Source: CAZTWC01 sp964617105 [NCBI: uncultured Myxococcia bacterium] (GTDB lineage Bacteria; CAZTWC01). Taken from it: a DNA stretch of 13,037 nt. The stretch covers positions 1 through 13,037 of the forward strand of contig CAZTWC010000002.1 of the NCBI GenBank assembly GCA_964617105.1. Reading direction: 5' to 3'. The notes below the pieces were generated by a model that worked only from the letters and a program-made list of their open reading frames with translations, was not told the DNA's origin and searched no databases. Below, in pieces: positions 1-6,774 of the stretch (position 1 is its first letter; every line of letters begins with the position of its first letter). A program made the position numbers and the translations under genes.

Positions 1-28
1 AACCTGCCAACATAACCTGAACCTAAAA

Positions 29-55
29 GGGCGGCCTGCTGGCCGCCCTTTTTTT
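29..55 (+). terminator. Strong intrinsic terminator of an upstream gene
   Basis: A perfect 8-bp GC-only stem (GGGCGGCC / GGCCGCCC) closes on a TGCT tetraloop and is followed by seven T residues. AAAA precedes the stem, so it could also act weakly in the minus direction. The gene it ends lies to the left of the window. It separates that gene from the transporter unit that follows. Confidence 0.92.
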
Positions 56-107
56 GTACACCACACAACAAACTGTAACACGAATCTCATATTGGTAACA
101 AAACTGA

Positions 108-136
108 TTGACAATTTTAGCCTAAATTATTAATAT
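108..136 (+). promoter_or_regulatory. Sigma-70/sigma-A type promoter of the transporter gene
   Basis: A perfect -35 TTGACA (108-113) is followed by exactly 17 bp and a -10 TAATAT (131-136), one mismatch from consensus. The predicted transcript start is about 142-144, immediately before the hairpin at 146-178. This is among the best promoter matches in the window. Confidence 0.8.
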
Positions 137-145
137 CCAGATAGA

Positions 146-178
146 GATAGCAGCAGGAAACCCTTTCCTGCTGCTATC
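146..178 (+). promoter_or_regulatory. Perfect 15-bp inverted repeat at the predicted transcript start
   Basis: GATAGCAGCAGGAAA (146-160) and its exact reverse complement (164-178) flank a 3-nt CCC centre. The dyad begins within a few bases of the predicted start of transcription and ends 24 bp before the transporter ATG. No T-tract follows, so an intrinsic terminator is unlikely. In DNA it could be an operator for a repressor binding just downstream of the promoter. In RNA it would form a very stable 5'-terminal hairpin that may protect the transcript or affect access to the ribosome binding site. A metal-responsive role is only a guess from the downstream gene. Confidence 0.7.
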
Positions 179-202
179 CACTAAAATTACCTGGAGAAAA
201 GC

Positions 203-889
203 ATGCCCCACGATACTATTTTACTGATGATAACCGCAGCCTCATTGGGATTTTTCCATACCCTGTTGGGACCTGATCACTACCTGCCCTTTATCGCCAT
301 GGCCAAGGCCCGGAATTGGTCGGCTGTAAAAACAATTCTAATTACTGTTGTTTGTGGTTTTGGCCACATATTGAGTTCAGTGGTGCTGGGGATCATTGGG
401 ATTGGATTTGGCCTGCTGGTCAATAAACTGGAACTGTTTGAATCTTTTCGCGGTGATCTGGCTGCCTGGTTTTTGATCTCCTTTGGACTTATCTATTTTA
501 TTTGGGGAGCCAGAAAAGCCTTCAAGAGCCACGGCCATAGCCATAATCATTTTTTGGGCGCTCACCAATCAAAAACCGAAACCCTGGAAACAAGTGTTAA
601 AAAAGGTGATATAACTCCCTGGATATTGTTTACTATTTTTGTTTTAGGCCCCTGTGAGCCGCTGATTCCCATATTAATGTACCCTGCCGCCCAAAACAGT
701 ACATTTACCATTATTCTGGTGACCTTTATCTTTGGCGCTGTTACCATCCTCACCATGCTGGGATTGGTAATGACCTCCTATTTTGGGTTATCCTTTCTGT
801 CTTTAAAAAACACTGAACGCTATATCCATGCCATTGCCGGCGGAACTATCTGTCTTTGCGGCATGGCCATCCAATTCTTAGGACTGTAA
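203..889 (+). CDS. UreH/NiCoT-like membrane transporter (probable Ni/Co or other metal)
   Basis: Predicted 228-residue inner-membrane protein with about six hydrophobic segments. TM1 carries HTLLGPDH (residues 19-26), resembling the His-x4/5-Asp-His signature of nickel/cobalt permeases and the UreH/RcnA-like group. A second histidine lies in CGFGH (51-55). A short histidine-rich loop (H110, H112, H114, H116, H121) follows TM3, typical of metal binding in this superfamily. GPCEPLIPI (149-157) in the second half carries a membrane-embedded cysteine. The start is supported by GGAG nine bases before the ATG. It appears monocistronic, with a strong promoter and a leader hairpin. The substrate cannot be fixed: related proteins are often annotated as TauE/SafE-like exporters or urease accessory UreH, and no urease or hydrogenase gene is nearby. 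Confidence 0.75.
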   Translation: MPHDTILLMITAASLGFFHTLLGPDHYLPFIAMAKARNWSAVKTILITVVCGFGHILSSVVLGIIGIGFGLLVNKLELFESFRGDLAAWFLISFGLIYFIWGARKAFKSHGHSHNHFLGAHQSKTETLETSVKKGDITPWILFTIFVLGPCEPLIPILMYPAAQNSTFTIILVTFIFGAVTILTMLGLVMTSYFGLSFLSLKNTERYIHAIAGGTICLCGMAIQFLGL

Positions 890-899
890 TGTAAAATTC

Positions 900-915
900 G
901 GCTGCATCTCGACTA
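900..915 (+). repeat. 16-bp direct repeat, copy 1
   Basis: GGCTGCATCTCGACTA is repeated exactly at 1025-1040, 125 bp downstream. This copy forms the outer left edge of the palindromic element at 924-984. The two copies diverge right after the sixteenth base. Confidence 0.85.
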
Positions 916-923
916 ACTTCGTT

Positions 924-984
924 GCCAGAGTCAAAATAGTCCTCGGCGTATTATATATACGCCTGCGGGTATTTTGACTCTGGC
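924..984. repeat. Long imperfect palindrome between convergent genes
   Basis: The arms 924-951 and 957-984 are 28 nt each with 23 matched positions: a perfect outer 15 bp (GCCAGAGTCAAAATA), a mismatched bulge of six, then a perfect inner 7 bp (GGCGTAT) around a 5-nt TATAT loop. Weaker pairing continues outward, GGCTGC...CTCG on the left against CGAG...GCATCC on the right, giving about 105 bp of imperfect dyad (900-1005). It lies between the convergent transporter and gdhA, with no ORF. It could be a dispersed palindromic repeat (REP- or MITE-like) and could also serve as a two-way transcription stop, although no T-tract is present. Confidence 0.8.
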
Positions 985-1024
985 GCCTTGCTATCCGAGC
1001 GCATCCAAATTTTATTGTTGCAAT

Positions 1025-1040
1025 GGCTGCATCTCGACTA
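1025..1040 (+). repeat. 16-bp direct repeat, copy 2
   Basis: Exact copy of 900-915, located 37 bp beyond the stop codon of the minus-strand gdhA. It may be a target duplication flanking the palindromic element, or the truncated start of a second copy of the element. Confidence 0.8.
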
Positions 1041-1076
1041 GCTGACGCCGAAGGTGATCAGAACCTGGTGTACCGC

Positions 1077-2417
1077 CTATACATTACCCTGGTCAATCAT
1101 GGCATTGGCCACCCGAATAAATCCGGCTATATTGGCGCCATTCACATAGTTTCCCGGAGAGCCATACTGAGCCGCTGCCTGAATACACATTTTATGAATT
1201 TTCTGCATCACCTGGTGCAGCCTTTCGTCCACCTGCTCTCTGCTCCAGGGGGTTTTACTGCTGTTTTGGATCATCTCCAGACCTGAGCAGGCCACTCCGC
1301 CAGCATTGGAGGCTTTGCCGGGCGCATACAGGGTCTTACTGTTCTGAAAAATCTCTACCCCTTTCAAAGAAACCGGCATATTGGCGCCTTCAGCCACACA
1401 GATGCACTTGTTCTCCACCAATTTCCTGGCATCATCCTCCTCTAATTCATTCTCACAGGCACAAGGCAAGGCGATGTGACAGGGCACTTCCCAAGGTCTT
1501 TTACCCGGAAAGTAGTCAACCTTGAACTTATCAGCATAATCCTTGACCATATCCCGGCCGCTAAGGCGCATGGACAGCATATAATCAATCTTTTCTCCCT
1601 TTAGTCCATCAGCATCGTAAATATAGCCGTCCGGTCCCGATAGAGTTACCACTTTTCCACCAAACTCGCTAACCTTGGTAACTGCCCCCCAGGCTACATT
1701 GCCAAAACCAGAAACACAGACTGTTTTGCCATCAAAAGTATCATCAATGGTTTTTAGCATCTCATTGGCAAAGTAGACCAGTCCAAAACCGGTGGCTTCG
1801 GGCCGAAGCAAAGAACCTCCCCAATCGAGTCCTTTACCGGTCAGCACCCCTTCAAAAGTATTTTTCAACCGTTTGTATTGGCCGAACAAAAAGCCGATTT
1901 CCCGGGCTCCAACCCCAATATCGCCAGCCGGAACATCGGTATTTTCCCCAATATACTTAAAAAGTCCGATCATAAAATTGTGACAAAAATTTTCTATTTC
2001 GGCTTCTGAACGCCCTCTGAAATTAAAATCGCTTCCCCCTTTTCCTCCTCCCAACAACAATCCGGTCAAAGCATTTTTAAAAGTCTGCTCAAAACCCAAA
2101 AATTTCAAAATACTCAAAGTCACTGAATCATGAAAACGCAACCCGCCTTTGTAGGGCCCCAAAGCACTGTTAAAGCCCACTCGATAGCCGGTGTTTACCT
2201 GAATATTGCCACTGTCGTCCCGCCAGGGCACCCGAAAAAGATAAACCCGCTCCGGCAGCACAATCCGCTCTAATATTTTAATGGACTTATACTCCAGATT
2301 CTGATCAAAAACCGGACTTAAAGAGGTCAGCACCTCCTCCACCGCCTGAACATACTCTTTTTCCCAGACAAATCTTTTTTTAATATCATCCAACACTTCA
2401 GCAACATAACTATTCAT
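1077..2417 (-). CDS. gdhA: Glutamate dehydrogenase, probably NAD-dependent
   Basis: A 446-residue hexameric-type glutamate dehydrogenase that interconverts glutamate with 2-oxoglutarate and ammonium in the cytoplasm. The substrate domain shows GPYKGGLRF (K90), FEQTFKNAL (K114), GGGKGG (catalytic K126) and PAGDIGVG (catalytic D166), all as in the family. The Rossmann motif is SGFGNVA (236-242), followed by the cofactor loop TLSGPDGYIYD (258-268). That loop, with Phe in GFGN and Pro-Asp after the Gly, matches the NAD-specific Clostridium symbiosum enzyme and not the serine-bearing NADP-specific E. coli enzyme, so NAD preference is inferred. GAGGTG seven bases before the ATG supports the start. 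The gene is monocistronic, with its own promoter at 2496-2523. Length is normal for the family. Confidence 0.97.
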   Translation of the reverse strand: MNSYVAEVLDDIKKRFVWEKEYVQAVEEVLTSLSPVFDQNLEYKSIKILERIVLPERVYLFRVPWRDDSGNIQVNTGYRVGFNSALGPYKGGLRFHDSVTLSILKFLGFEQTFKNALTGLLLGGGKGGSDFNFRGRSEAEIENFCHNFMIGLFKYIGENTDVPAGDIGVGAREIGFLFGQYKRLKNTFEGVLTGKGLDWGGSLLRPEATGFGLVYFANEMLKTIDDTFDGKTVCVSGFGNVAWGAVTKVSEFGGKVVTLSGPDGYIYDADGLKGEKIDYMLSMRLSGRDMVKDYADKFKVDYFPGKRPWEVPCHIALPCACENELEEDDARKLVENKCICVAEGANMPVSLKGVEIFQNSKTLYAPGKASNAGGVACSGLEMIQNSSKTPWSREQVDERLHQVMQKIHKMCIQAAAQYGSPGNYVNGANIAGFIRVANAMIDQGNV

Positions 2418-2495
2418 AACTATTCACCTCTTAAAAAATATCTTTTATATTTAAAATCTGTGGCCAGAAACAATAATTAAGAGTAATCAGCATAA

Positions 2496-2523
2496 AGTAT
2501 ATCATCACTAAACCAGATGGCAA
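2496..2523 (-). promoter_or_regulatory. Extended -10 promoter of gdhA
   Basis: On the minus strand, TTGCCA (2518-2523) is followed by 16 bp and TATACT (2496-2501), with the extended -10 TG one base before it (TGATATACT). Each hexamer has one mismatch to consensus. The predicted transcript has a leader of about 70 nt before the gdhA ATG, and that leader is very AT-rich. Confidence 0.65.
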
Positions 2524-2701
2524 TTTTTAATCATGTTCCCATCCGGGAATTCACTTCATCGCAAAAATTGGCTCAGACTCCTGCCAATAAAGAAGAAACT
2601 TAAGATAATTTATGGCACAGATCATTTTTTTGTTGGCAATTTGGAGCTGGTATGGTCTTATGTTGATGAGTTTTTGAGCAATATTTTTTGATTGCCATGG
2701 A

Positions 2702-2908
2702 ATGGGAGGCGTGTACAGAGGCGGAGTAATGACTAATTTGTGTTGTGAAACTACTGCTAGGGATGCTTTTGTAAGAGATTTTAGGGTATTTTTCCTGGCT
2801 GATGGCACTGCTGCCAGCAGTCAAGAGATGCATTTGGCATCTTTAATCAATTTGGAGTTTGGCTTTGCCCAGGTAAAGACCTGTAAGGAGATGGTGGAGG
2901 TCTTATAA
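2702..2908 (+). pseudogene. C-terminal remnant of an isochorismatase-family cysteine hydrolase
   Basis: The 68-residue reading frame contains GGVMTNLCCETTARDAF, then FRVFFLADGTAA and LINLEFGFAQV, which fit the C-terminal third of isochorismatase/nicotinamidase-like hydrolases. The first cysteine of TNLCCE sits at the catalytic position. The N-terminal half with the catalytic Asp and Lys is absent (a full protein is about 180-200 residues). A candidate piece of the missing part lies in another frame at about 2581-2676, where IIYGTD resembles the usual FYGTD segment, but it ends in a stop and its spacing to GVMTN is wrong. The stop codon TAA overlaps the following ATG as TAATG, and a GGAGG-like site lies inside this frame. 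The fragment may therefore survive because it carries the translation signals of the next gene. It is very unlikely to be an active enzyme. Confidence 0.78.
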
Positions 2909-3984
2909 TGGAAATAATAACAAATTTAGAAGATCTCGGCTTCAGCGCCTGGCTTAAAGAGCAAATTAACAATTTGGATTCAAAGGATTTTAACATTGCC
3001 AGGGTTATCGCGGTTAATAAGGAGAACTTTACAATAAAAGATACCAATAATGAACTTGTCGCCAAAATAACAGGGAAATTAATGTTTGGCGCCAATTCCT
3101 CATTAGATTATCCTACTGTGGGCGATTGGGTCTATGCACAATATCTTAATGATGATTCTTATGCTATTATTCACCAAATTCTACCCAGAAAAACTTTTTT
3201 AACCAGGAAGACTGCTGGTAAAAAGATAGCGTTTCAATTATTAGCGGCCAATATAGACACTGCCTTTATTATGCAATCTATTGAAAATTTTAATTCGAAT
3301 CGCTTAGAACGTTATTTGGTAATGATAAATGAGAATAAGATACAACCTGTAGTATTATTGAGTAAAAGCGATTTAGTGTCTAATGAGGAATTAGAAGATA
3401 AAATATCTAAAATTCGTGCAGCATTTCCCAATATCCAAACTTTAACCTTTAGTAATATCAATGGATTTGGATTAAACAGAATACAAGAGTTGTTGCATCG
3501 GCGTAAAACCTATTGCCTGCTTGGATCTTCTGGGGTCGGCAAAACAACTCTGCTAAATACTCTTCATTACCAAAATTTATTTGAAACTCAGGAAGTTAGA
3601 GAAAAAGATGGTAAAGGAAGGCATACTACCACTCGTCGCCAGTTAAGCATGTTAAATAATGGTGCAATGATCATTGATACACCAGGTATGCGCGAACTAG
3701 GTGCAATTGGAGTAGAATCGGGAATAAAGTCAACCTTTGATGATATAAGCCATTTATCAACACTATGCCGTTTTAATAATTGTTCCCATGTTCAAGAAAA
3801 TGGATGTGCGATATTGGCGTCCTTAGAAAAGGGTGAAATCTCCCAAAAGCGTTACCAAAACTATCTAAAGATGAAAAGAGAGTCCATCTACAATGAGATG
3901 TCATATTATGAGAGGCGGGACAAAGATAGACGCTTTGGCAAATTTTGTAAGTCAGTTATGAAGCACAAGAAAATGAATAAATAA
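2908..3984 (+). CDS. rsgA: RsgA/YjeQ-type circularly permuted ribosome-associated GTPase
   Basis: A 358-residue GTPase with the permuted motif order typical of RsgA: G4 SKSD (152-155), then G1 GSSGVGKT (206-213), G2 TTTRR (240-244) and G3 DTPG (257-260). An N-terminal OB-like segment (about 30-95) precedes them. The zinc knuckle C287-x4-C292-x-H294-x5-C300 follows, and then a basic C-terminal tail. RsgA helps mature the 30S ribosomal subunit. The protein is longer than the housekeeping form of about 290-300 residues and begins MEIITNLEDLGF, a feature of a longer paralogue group often present as an additional copy, so it may not be the only RsgA in the genome. The start overlaps the stop of the upstream remnant (TAATG), with GGAGG ten bases before it, suggesting coupled translation. 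Its codons are visibly more AT-rich than those of the operons to the right. Confidence 0.93.
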   Translation: MEIITNLEDLGFSAWLKEQINNLDSKDFNIARVIAVNKENFTIKDTNNELVAKITGKLMFGANSSLDYPTVGDWVYAQYLNDDSYAIIHQILPRKTFLTRKTAGKKIAFQLLAANIDTAFIMQSIENFNSNRLERYLVMINENKIQPVVLLSKSDLVSNEELEDKISKIRAAFPNIQTLTFSNINGFGLNRIQELLHRRKTYCLLGSSGVGKTTLLNTLHYQNLFETQEVREKDGKGRHTTTRRQLSMLNNGAMIIDTPGMRELGAIGVESGIKSTFDDISHLSTLCRFNNCSHVQENGCAILASLEKGEISQKRYQNYLKMKRESIYNEMSYYERRDKDRRFGKFCKSVMKHKKMNK

Positions 3985-4006
3985 ATGAGCAATAAGTGAA
4001 GCCCTA

Positions 4007-4525
4007 TCAACTCTTTGAGGCACTTCCAGGACAAGCCTTCCTCATGGTACATTCAGCGCAACCTTTTTTCCGTATTGGAAAAGTGATAGCATTAAGTATA
4101 AAATAAGTGACTACCCCAATCCAAAATTCAATACCAAATTTTTCAACTATACCTATGATGATAGAAATAATTAAAATAACTATTGGCGGAATAATGTAAA
4201 AAAATGACAACATCATGCCAATTTTAGGATTGCCGCTATCGCGCTTGAACATCAGAGAACTGATCTTTCCCCATCCCAGATGGCACCATTTATCGTAGTA
4301 ATAACAGCCGGAGCAGTTATGCTTTTTCAACATTACCTGGATAACAATAACCAGTAATATCCAGATAATGGCCAAGACCGGCATTCCTGCAGGTTGCCAG
4401 AAATACCATAATAGGTATCCCGCTGATATCCAACTCCCGAAATGTAATAAGTTTTCAGAAATAATCCAAAGGAGAGGAAAGGTTTCTCGCCCTTTTGTTA
4501 TTTTATCTTTAAAGCAGTCATACAT
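4007..4525 (-). CDS. Four-helix membrane protein with two cysteine clusters, unknown function
   Basis: I do not recognise a characterised family. The 172-residue protein has four predicted membrane helices (about 17-42, 48-66, 104-127, 132-150). Two cysteine clusters follow TM2 and TM4: CSGCYYYDKWC (C71, C74, C81) and CAECTMRKAC (C156, C159, C165). With an even number of helices between them, both clusters lie on the same face of the membrane, probably the cytoplasm. Together they supply six thiols, enough for a metal site, an Fe-S cluster or a thiol redox role. AAGGA ten bases before the ATG supports the start. The gene converges on the GTPase gene with 22 bp between stops and no visible terminator. 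It has the look of a short conserved hypothetical of anaerobes. Redox or metal function is inferred only from the cysteines. Confidence 0.82.
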   Translation of the reverse strand: MYDCFKDKITKGRETFPLLWIISENLLHFGSWISAGYLLWYFWQPAGMPVLAIIWILLVIVIQVMLKKHNCSGCYYYDKWCHLGWGKISSLMFKRDSGNPKIGMMLSFFYIIPPIVILIISIIIGIVEKFGIEFWIGVVTYFILNAITFPIRKKGCAECTMRKACPGSASKS

Positions 4526-4567
4526 GTTGATTTTTCCTTTTTCAGGGAAACGGGATAAGCACCGTTA

Positions 4568-4596
4568 ATTATCATCATAAGTTTTGAAGCTGTTCA
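4568..4596 (-). promoter_or_regulatory. Possible promoter of the four-helix membrane protein
   Basis: On the minus strand, TGAACA (4591-4596) is followed by 17 bp and GATAAT (4568-4573), ending 43 bp before the ATG. The -35 hexamer is weak. It lies just past the stop of the decayed gene at 4599-4870. Confidence 0.35.
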
Positions 4597-4598
4597 TT

Positions 4599-4870
4599 TT
4601 AAAACTCTTTATAAATTCTGGCTAAAGGATGTCCAGGTGCCTGGATATCAAGGTTCAAATAATAACCCTAAGGCGTTTGATAAACTTCATAACCAGCCTT
4701 TTTTAGTCGCTCTCTAGCCTGGCATAATAAATTAAAGGGGTTTCTTTGGGTGCTTTTTCAAATCCTACCTCTTTTTCGAAAATAGACAAGCGGCAATCTC
4801 CATCACCTTGATTTATTGCTATTTATGCCTGCCCCAGGGCACCCGGGTTGACCTCCAGGTTGAAATTAGG
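4599..4870 (-). pseudogene. Decayed gene with two in-frame stops and a frameshift
   Basis: No intact ORF is present, but the minus strand reads as protein in two joined frames. The first part (4870 to about 4743) gives PNFNLEVNPGALGQA, a TAA stop at 4823-4825, then IAINQGDGDCRLSIFEKEVG and FEKAPKETP. The second part (4742-4599) is in another frame and gives NPFNLLCQARERLKKAGYEV, YQTP, a TAG at 4668-4670, then GYYLNLDIQAPGHPLARIY and KEF followed by TAA. The composition is convincing as protein, and each stop replaces one codon in otherwise sensible sequence. I do not recognise the family. The start is lost upstream of 4870. Sequencing error is possible but would need three separate errors. 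The segment sits between two divergent intact genes. Confidence 0.6.
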
Positions 4871-4903
4871 CACAAGTCGAAATCCTCATATTGAGCAGGA
4901 TTC

Positions 4904-4932
4904 TTGAATATTTCTGGCAAGCATGCTAATAT
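4904..4932 (+). promoter_or_regulatory. Extended -10 promoter of the suhB-deoC-prkA operon
   Basis: TTGAAT (4904-4909), a 17-bp spacer, then TAATAT (4927-4932) preceded by TGC, giving an extended -10. The predicted start is near 4939, leaving a leader of about 70 nt before the suhB ATG. Because transcription would begin after 4904, the in-frame TTG at 4904 cannot be the translation start. Confidence 0.65.
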
Positions 4933-5008
4933 TTGCCAATATATCGGTTGTAATATCATTCTAAATTGCCCGCATTTTATAAACCAAATAAGGCGTTTTT
5001 CTTATACC

Positions 5009-5836
5009 ATGGATATTGAATCTGCCCAAAATGTCATGCGCCAGGCAATTTTATCCGCCGGCCAACTATTGATGGACTACTTTGTCCGTCCTTTGAAAGT
5101 TGATATCAAAAACAATAACCAGATAGACCTGGTTACCGAAGCAGACAAAAAGGCGGAAAAAGTTATTATCACCTCTATCCAGAAACAATTCCCAGATCAT
5201 TCCATCCTGTCGGAAGAGGATGGCAGTAAAAACAACTCCTCTCCCTATTGCTGGATAATCGACCCTTTAGATGGCACAGTCAACTTTACCCATTCCCTGC
5301 CTATATTCACTATCTCCATAGCATTACATAAAGATAACCAACCCATTATGGGGATGATCTATGATCCCAGCCGCCAGGAACTATTTGAGGCGATTAAAGG
5401 AAATGGAGCCAAACTCAACCACAACCCCATAAAAGTCAGTAATGCCCAGACCATAGGGAAAAGTCTGCTATGCACCGGTTTTCCCTATGATAGGCGGCAA
5501 AATCCGGATAATAACCACGATCTGTTTGTCCACTTTAATATGTTGTCCAGAGGGGTTCGCAGGTTGGGAAGCGCAGCTTTGGATCTCTGCTACGTAGCCT
5601 GCGGCCGCTGGGACGGCTTTTGGGAAAAACGGTTGAAAATATGGGATTTAGCTGCTGGATCTCTAATTGTAGAAGAGGCGGGCGGCAAAGTCACCGATTT
5701 AAATGGAGATAACCTTTATATACAAAGCGGCGACATATTGGCCGCCAACCCGATAATGCACCAACAAATGCTGGTGGAAATTCATCCGAATAACCAGTCA
5801 GAAACAAAAACCAATTATCTTTCTGGAGATCACTAA
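5009..5836 (+). CDS. suhB: Inositol monophosphatase family phosphatase (SuhB-like)
   Basis: A 275-residue Mg-dependent, Li-sensitive-type sugar phosphatase that hydrolyses inositol 1-phosphate or related phosphate monoesters in the cytoplasm. All metal-site motifs are present: LVTEAD (D46), SEED (E69, E70), DPLDGTVNF (D85, D88) and WDLAAG (D213). Length fits the family's 260-275 residues. I chose the ATG at 5009 over the longer in-frame extension because the protein there starts with the usual MDIESAQNVM helix and the promoter at 4904-4932 lies inside the extension. The ribosome binding site is poor: AAGG is 15 bases upstream. It heads a probable operon, with only 3 bp to deoC. The exact substrate is uncertain: FBPase-like or CysQ-like roles are possible, though the sequence is closest to SuhB. 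Confidence 0.92.
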   Translation: MDIESAQNVMRQAILSAGQLLMDYFVRPLKVDIKNNNQIDLVTEADKKAEKVIITSIQKQFPDHSILSEEDGSKNNSSPYCWIIDPLDGTVNFTHSLPIFTISIALHKDNQPIMGMIYDPSRQELFEAIKGNGAKLNHNPIKVSNAQTIGKSLLCTGFPYDRRQNPDNNHDLFVHFNMLSRGVRRLGSAALDLCYVACGRWDGFWEKRLKIWDLAAGSLIVEEAGGKVTDLNGDNLYIQSGDILAANPIMHQQMLVEIHPNNQSETKTNYLSGDH

Positions 5837-5839
5837 AAA

Positions 5840-6748
5840 ATGAACAATAACAATGAGGAGTTAGTGGCGGTTATTGCCACTAAGGTCAAAGAGAAACTTC
5901 AACAACGGGGATATGCCGAAGAGCAGGGAACACCTTCCAATTGCGACCTGTGTATTACCGATTCGCCGGATAATTGTGCTGGCTGCGGCCACTGTGTGGT
6001 ATTAAAGCCGGAAGCAATAAAAAATATTATTGACCACGGGGCTGACCGAATCGGCTCCAAGCCGGGAAAAGCCGGCCAGGTTAATAACCAAGTGGCGGCT
6101 CTTATCGACCATACCCTGTTAAAACCGGAGGCTACCCGCGAGCAGTTGAAAACACTGTGTGACGAGGCCAAAAAATACGGATTTGCCACCGTATGTGTAA
6201 ATGCGGTCAATATCCGTTATGCCGCTGCTCAGTTAGAGGGGAGCCGGGTTAAACCCATCGCCGTAGTTGGTTTCCCTTTGGGCGCCACCACTCCCCAAAC
6301 CAAGGCTTTTGAAACCAAAGACGCCATTAGAAACGGCGCTCGGGAGATAGATATGGTTATCAATATCGGCGCCCTTAAATCCCGGGATTATCGCTGTGTG
6401 CTGGAGGATATCCAGGCGATAGTTCGGGCAGCGGGCCGTATACCGGTCAAAGTGATCATCGAAGCCGCCTCCCTTAACGATGAAGAGAAAGTTATCGCCT
6501 GTACTCTGTCAAAAATCGCTGGCGCCGCTTTTGTTAAAACCTCCACCGGCTTTGGTAAAGGAGGAGCTACCGTAAAAGATATTACTCTGATGAGAGCAGT
6601 GGTGGGTAAAGAGATGGGAGTCAAAGCCTCTGGAGGCATCCACTCTGCCCAGGATGCCAAAGATATGATGGCGGCTGGCGCCAACCGGATTGGCGCTAGT
6701 GCTTCGGTGGCTATTGTTACTGGAGGTAAAGGATCTGGAAAATATTAA
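5840..6748 (+). CDS. deoC: Deoxyribose-phosphate aldolase with cysteine-rich N-terminal extension
   Basis: A 302-residue class I aldolase that splits 2-deoxyribose 5-phosphate into acetaldehyde and glyceraldehyde 3-phosphate. The TIM-barrel part starts near residue 84 ([13 protein letters not shown]) and holds the catalytic residues D171 ([11 protein letters not shown]), Schiff-base K233 (FVKTSTGFG) and K262 (GVKASGG). The first 80 or so residues are extra relative to the usual enzyme of about 220-260. They comprise an amphipathic helix [19 protein letters not shown] (6-24), a short linker, and five cysteines (C35, C38, C46, C49, C52) in a CxxC-x7-CxxCxxC pattern, then HGADRIG (66-72). Similar extensions occur in some anaerobe DERAs. 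The helix resembles cargo peptides of bacterial microcompartments, but no shell gene is in view. It follows suhB by 3 bp and precedes prkA by 26 bp. Confidence 0.93.
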   Translation: MNNNNEELVAVIATKVKEKLQQRGYAEEQGTPSNCDLCITDSPDNCAGCGHCVVLKPEAIKNIIDHGADRIGSKPGKAGQVNNQVAALIDHTLLKPEATREQLKTLCDEAKKYGFATVCVNAVNIRYAAAQLEGSRVKPIAVVGFPLGATTPQTKAFETKDAIRNGAREIDMVINIGALKSRDYRCVLEDIQAIVRAAGRIPVKVIIEAASLNDEEKVIACTLSKIAGAAFVKTSTGFGKGGATVKDITLMRAVVGKEMGVKASGGIHSAQDAKDMMAAGANRIGASASVAIVTGGKGSGKY

Positions 6749-6774
6749 TCTTTTCTTCTTAAAAGGAAAAAACC

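Noticed and set aside
146-178. Hairpin as an intrinsic terminator
   Set aside because: No run of T follows, and it lies downstream of a near-consensus promoter and just before the start codon.
1023-1286. 87-codon plus-strand ORF opposite the end of gdhA
   Set aside because: Antisense shadow of the conserved gdhA C-terminus, with its start inside the direct repeat.
2551-2833. Two overlapping minus-strand ORFs upstream of gdhA
   Set aside because: No recognisable motif, no ribosome binding site, and they lie opposite the clear isochorismatase remnant.
3985-4006. Terminator between the convergent GTPase and membrane-protein genes
   Set aside because: No stem followed by T residues could be found in the 22-bp gap or nearby.
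4632-4645. Small palindrome TCCAGG-TG-CCTGGA
   Set aside because: It falls in the APGH-coding stretch of the decayed gene and is short enough to be chance.
4904-5008. N-terminal extension of suhB by 35 residues from a TTG at 4904
   Set aside because: The codon coincides with the -35 box of a good extended -10 promoter, the added residues do not look like family sequence, and the protein from 5009 has normal length.
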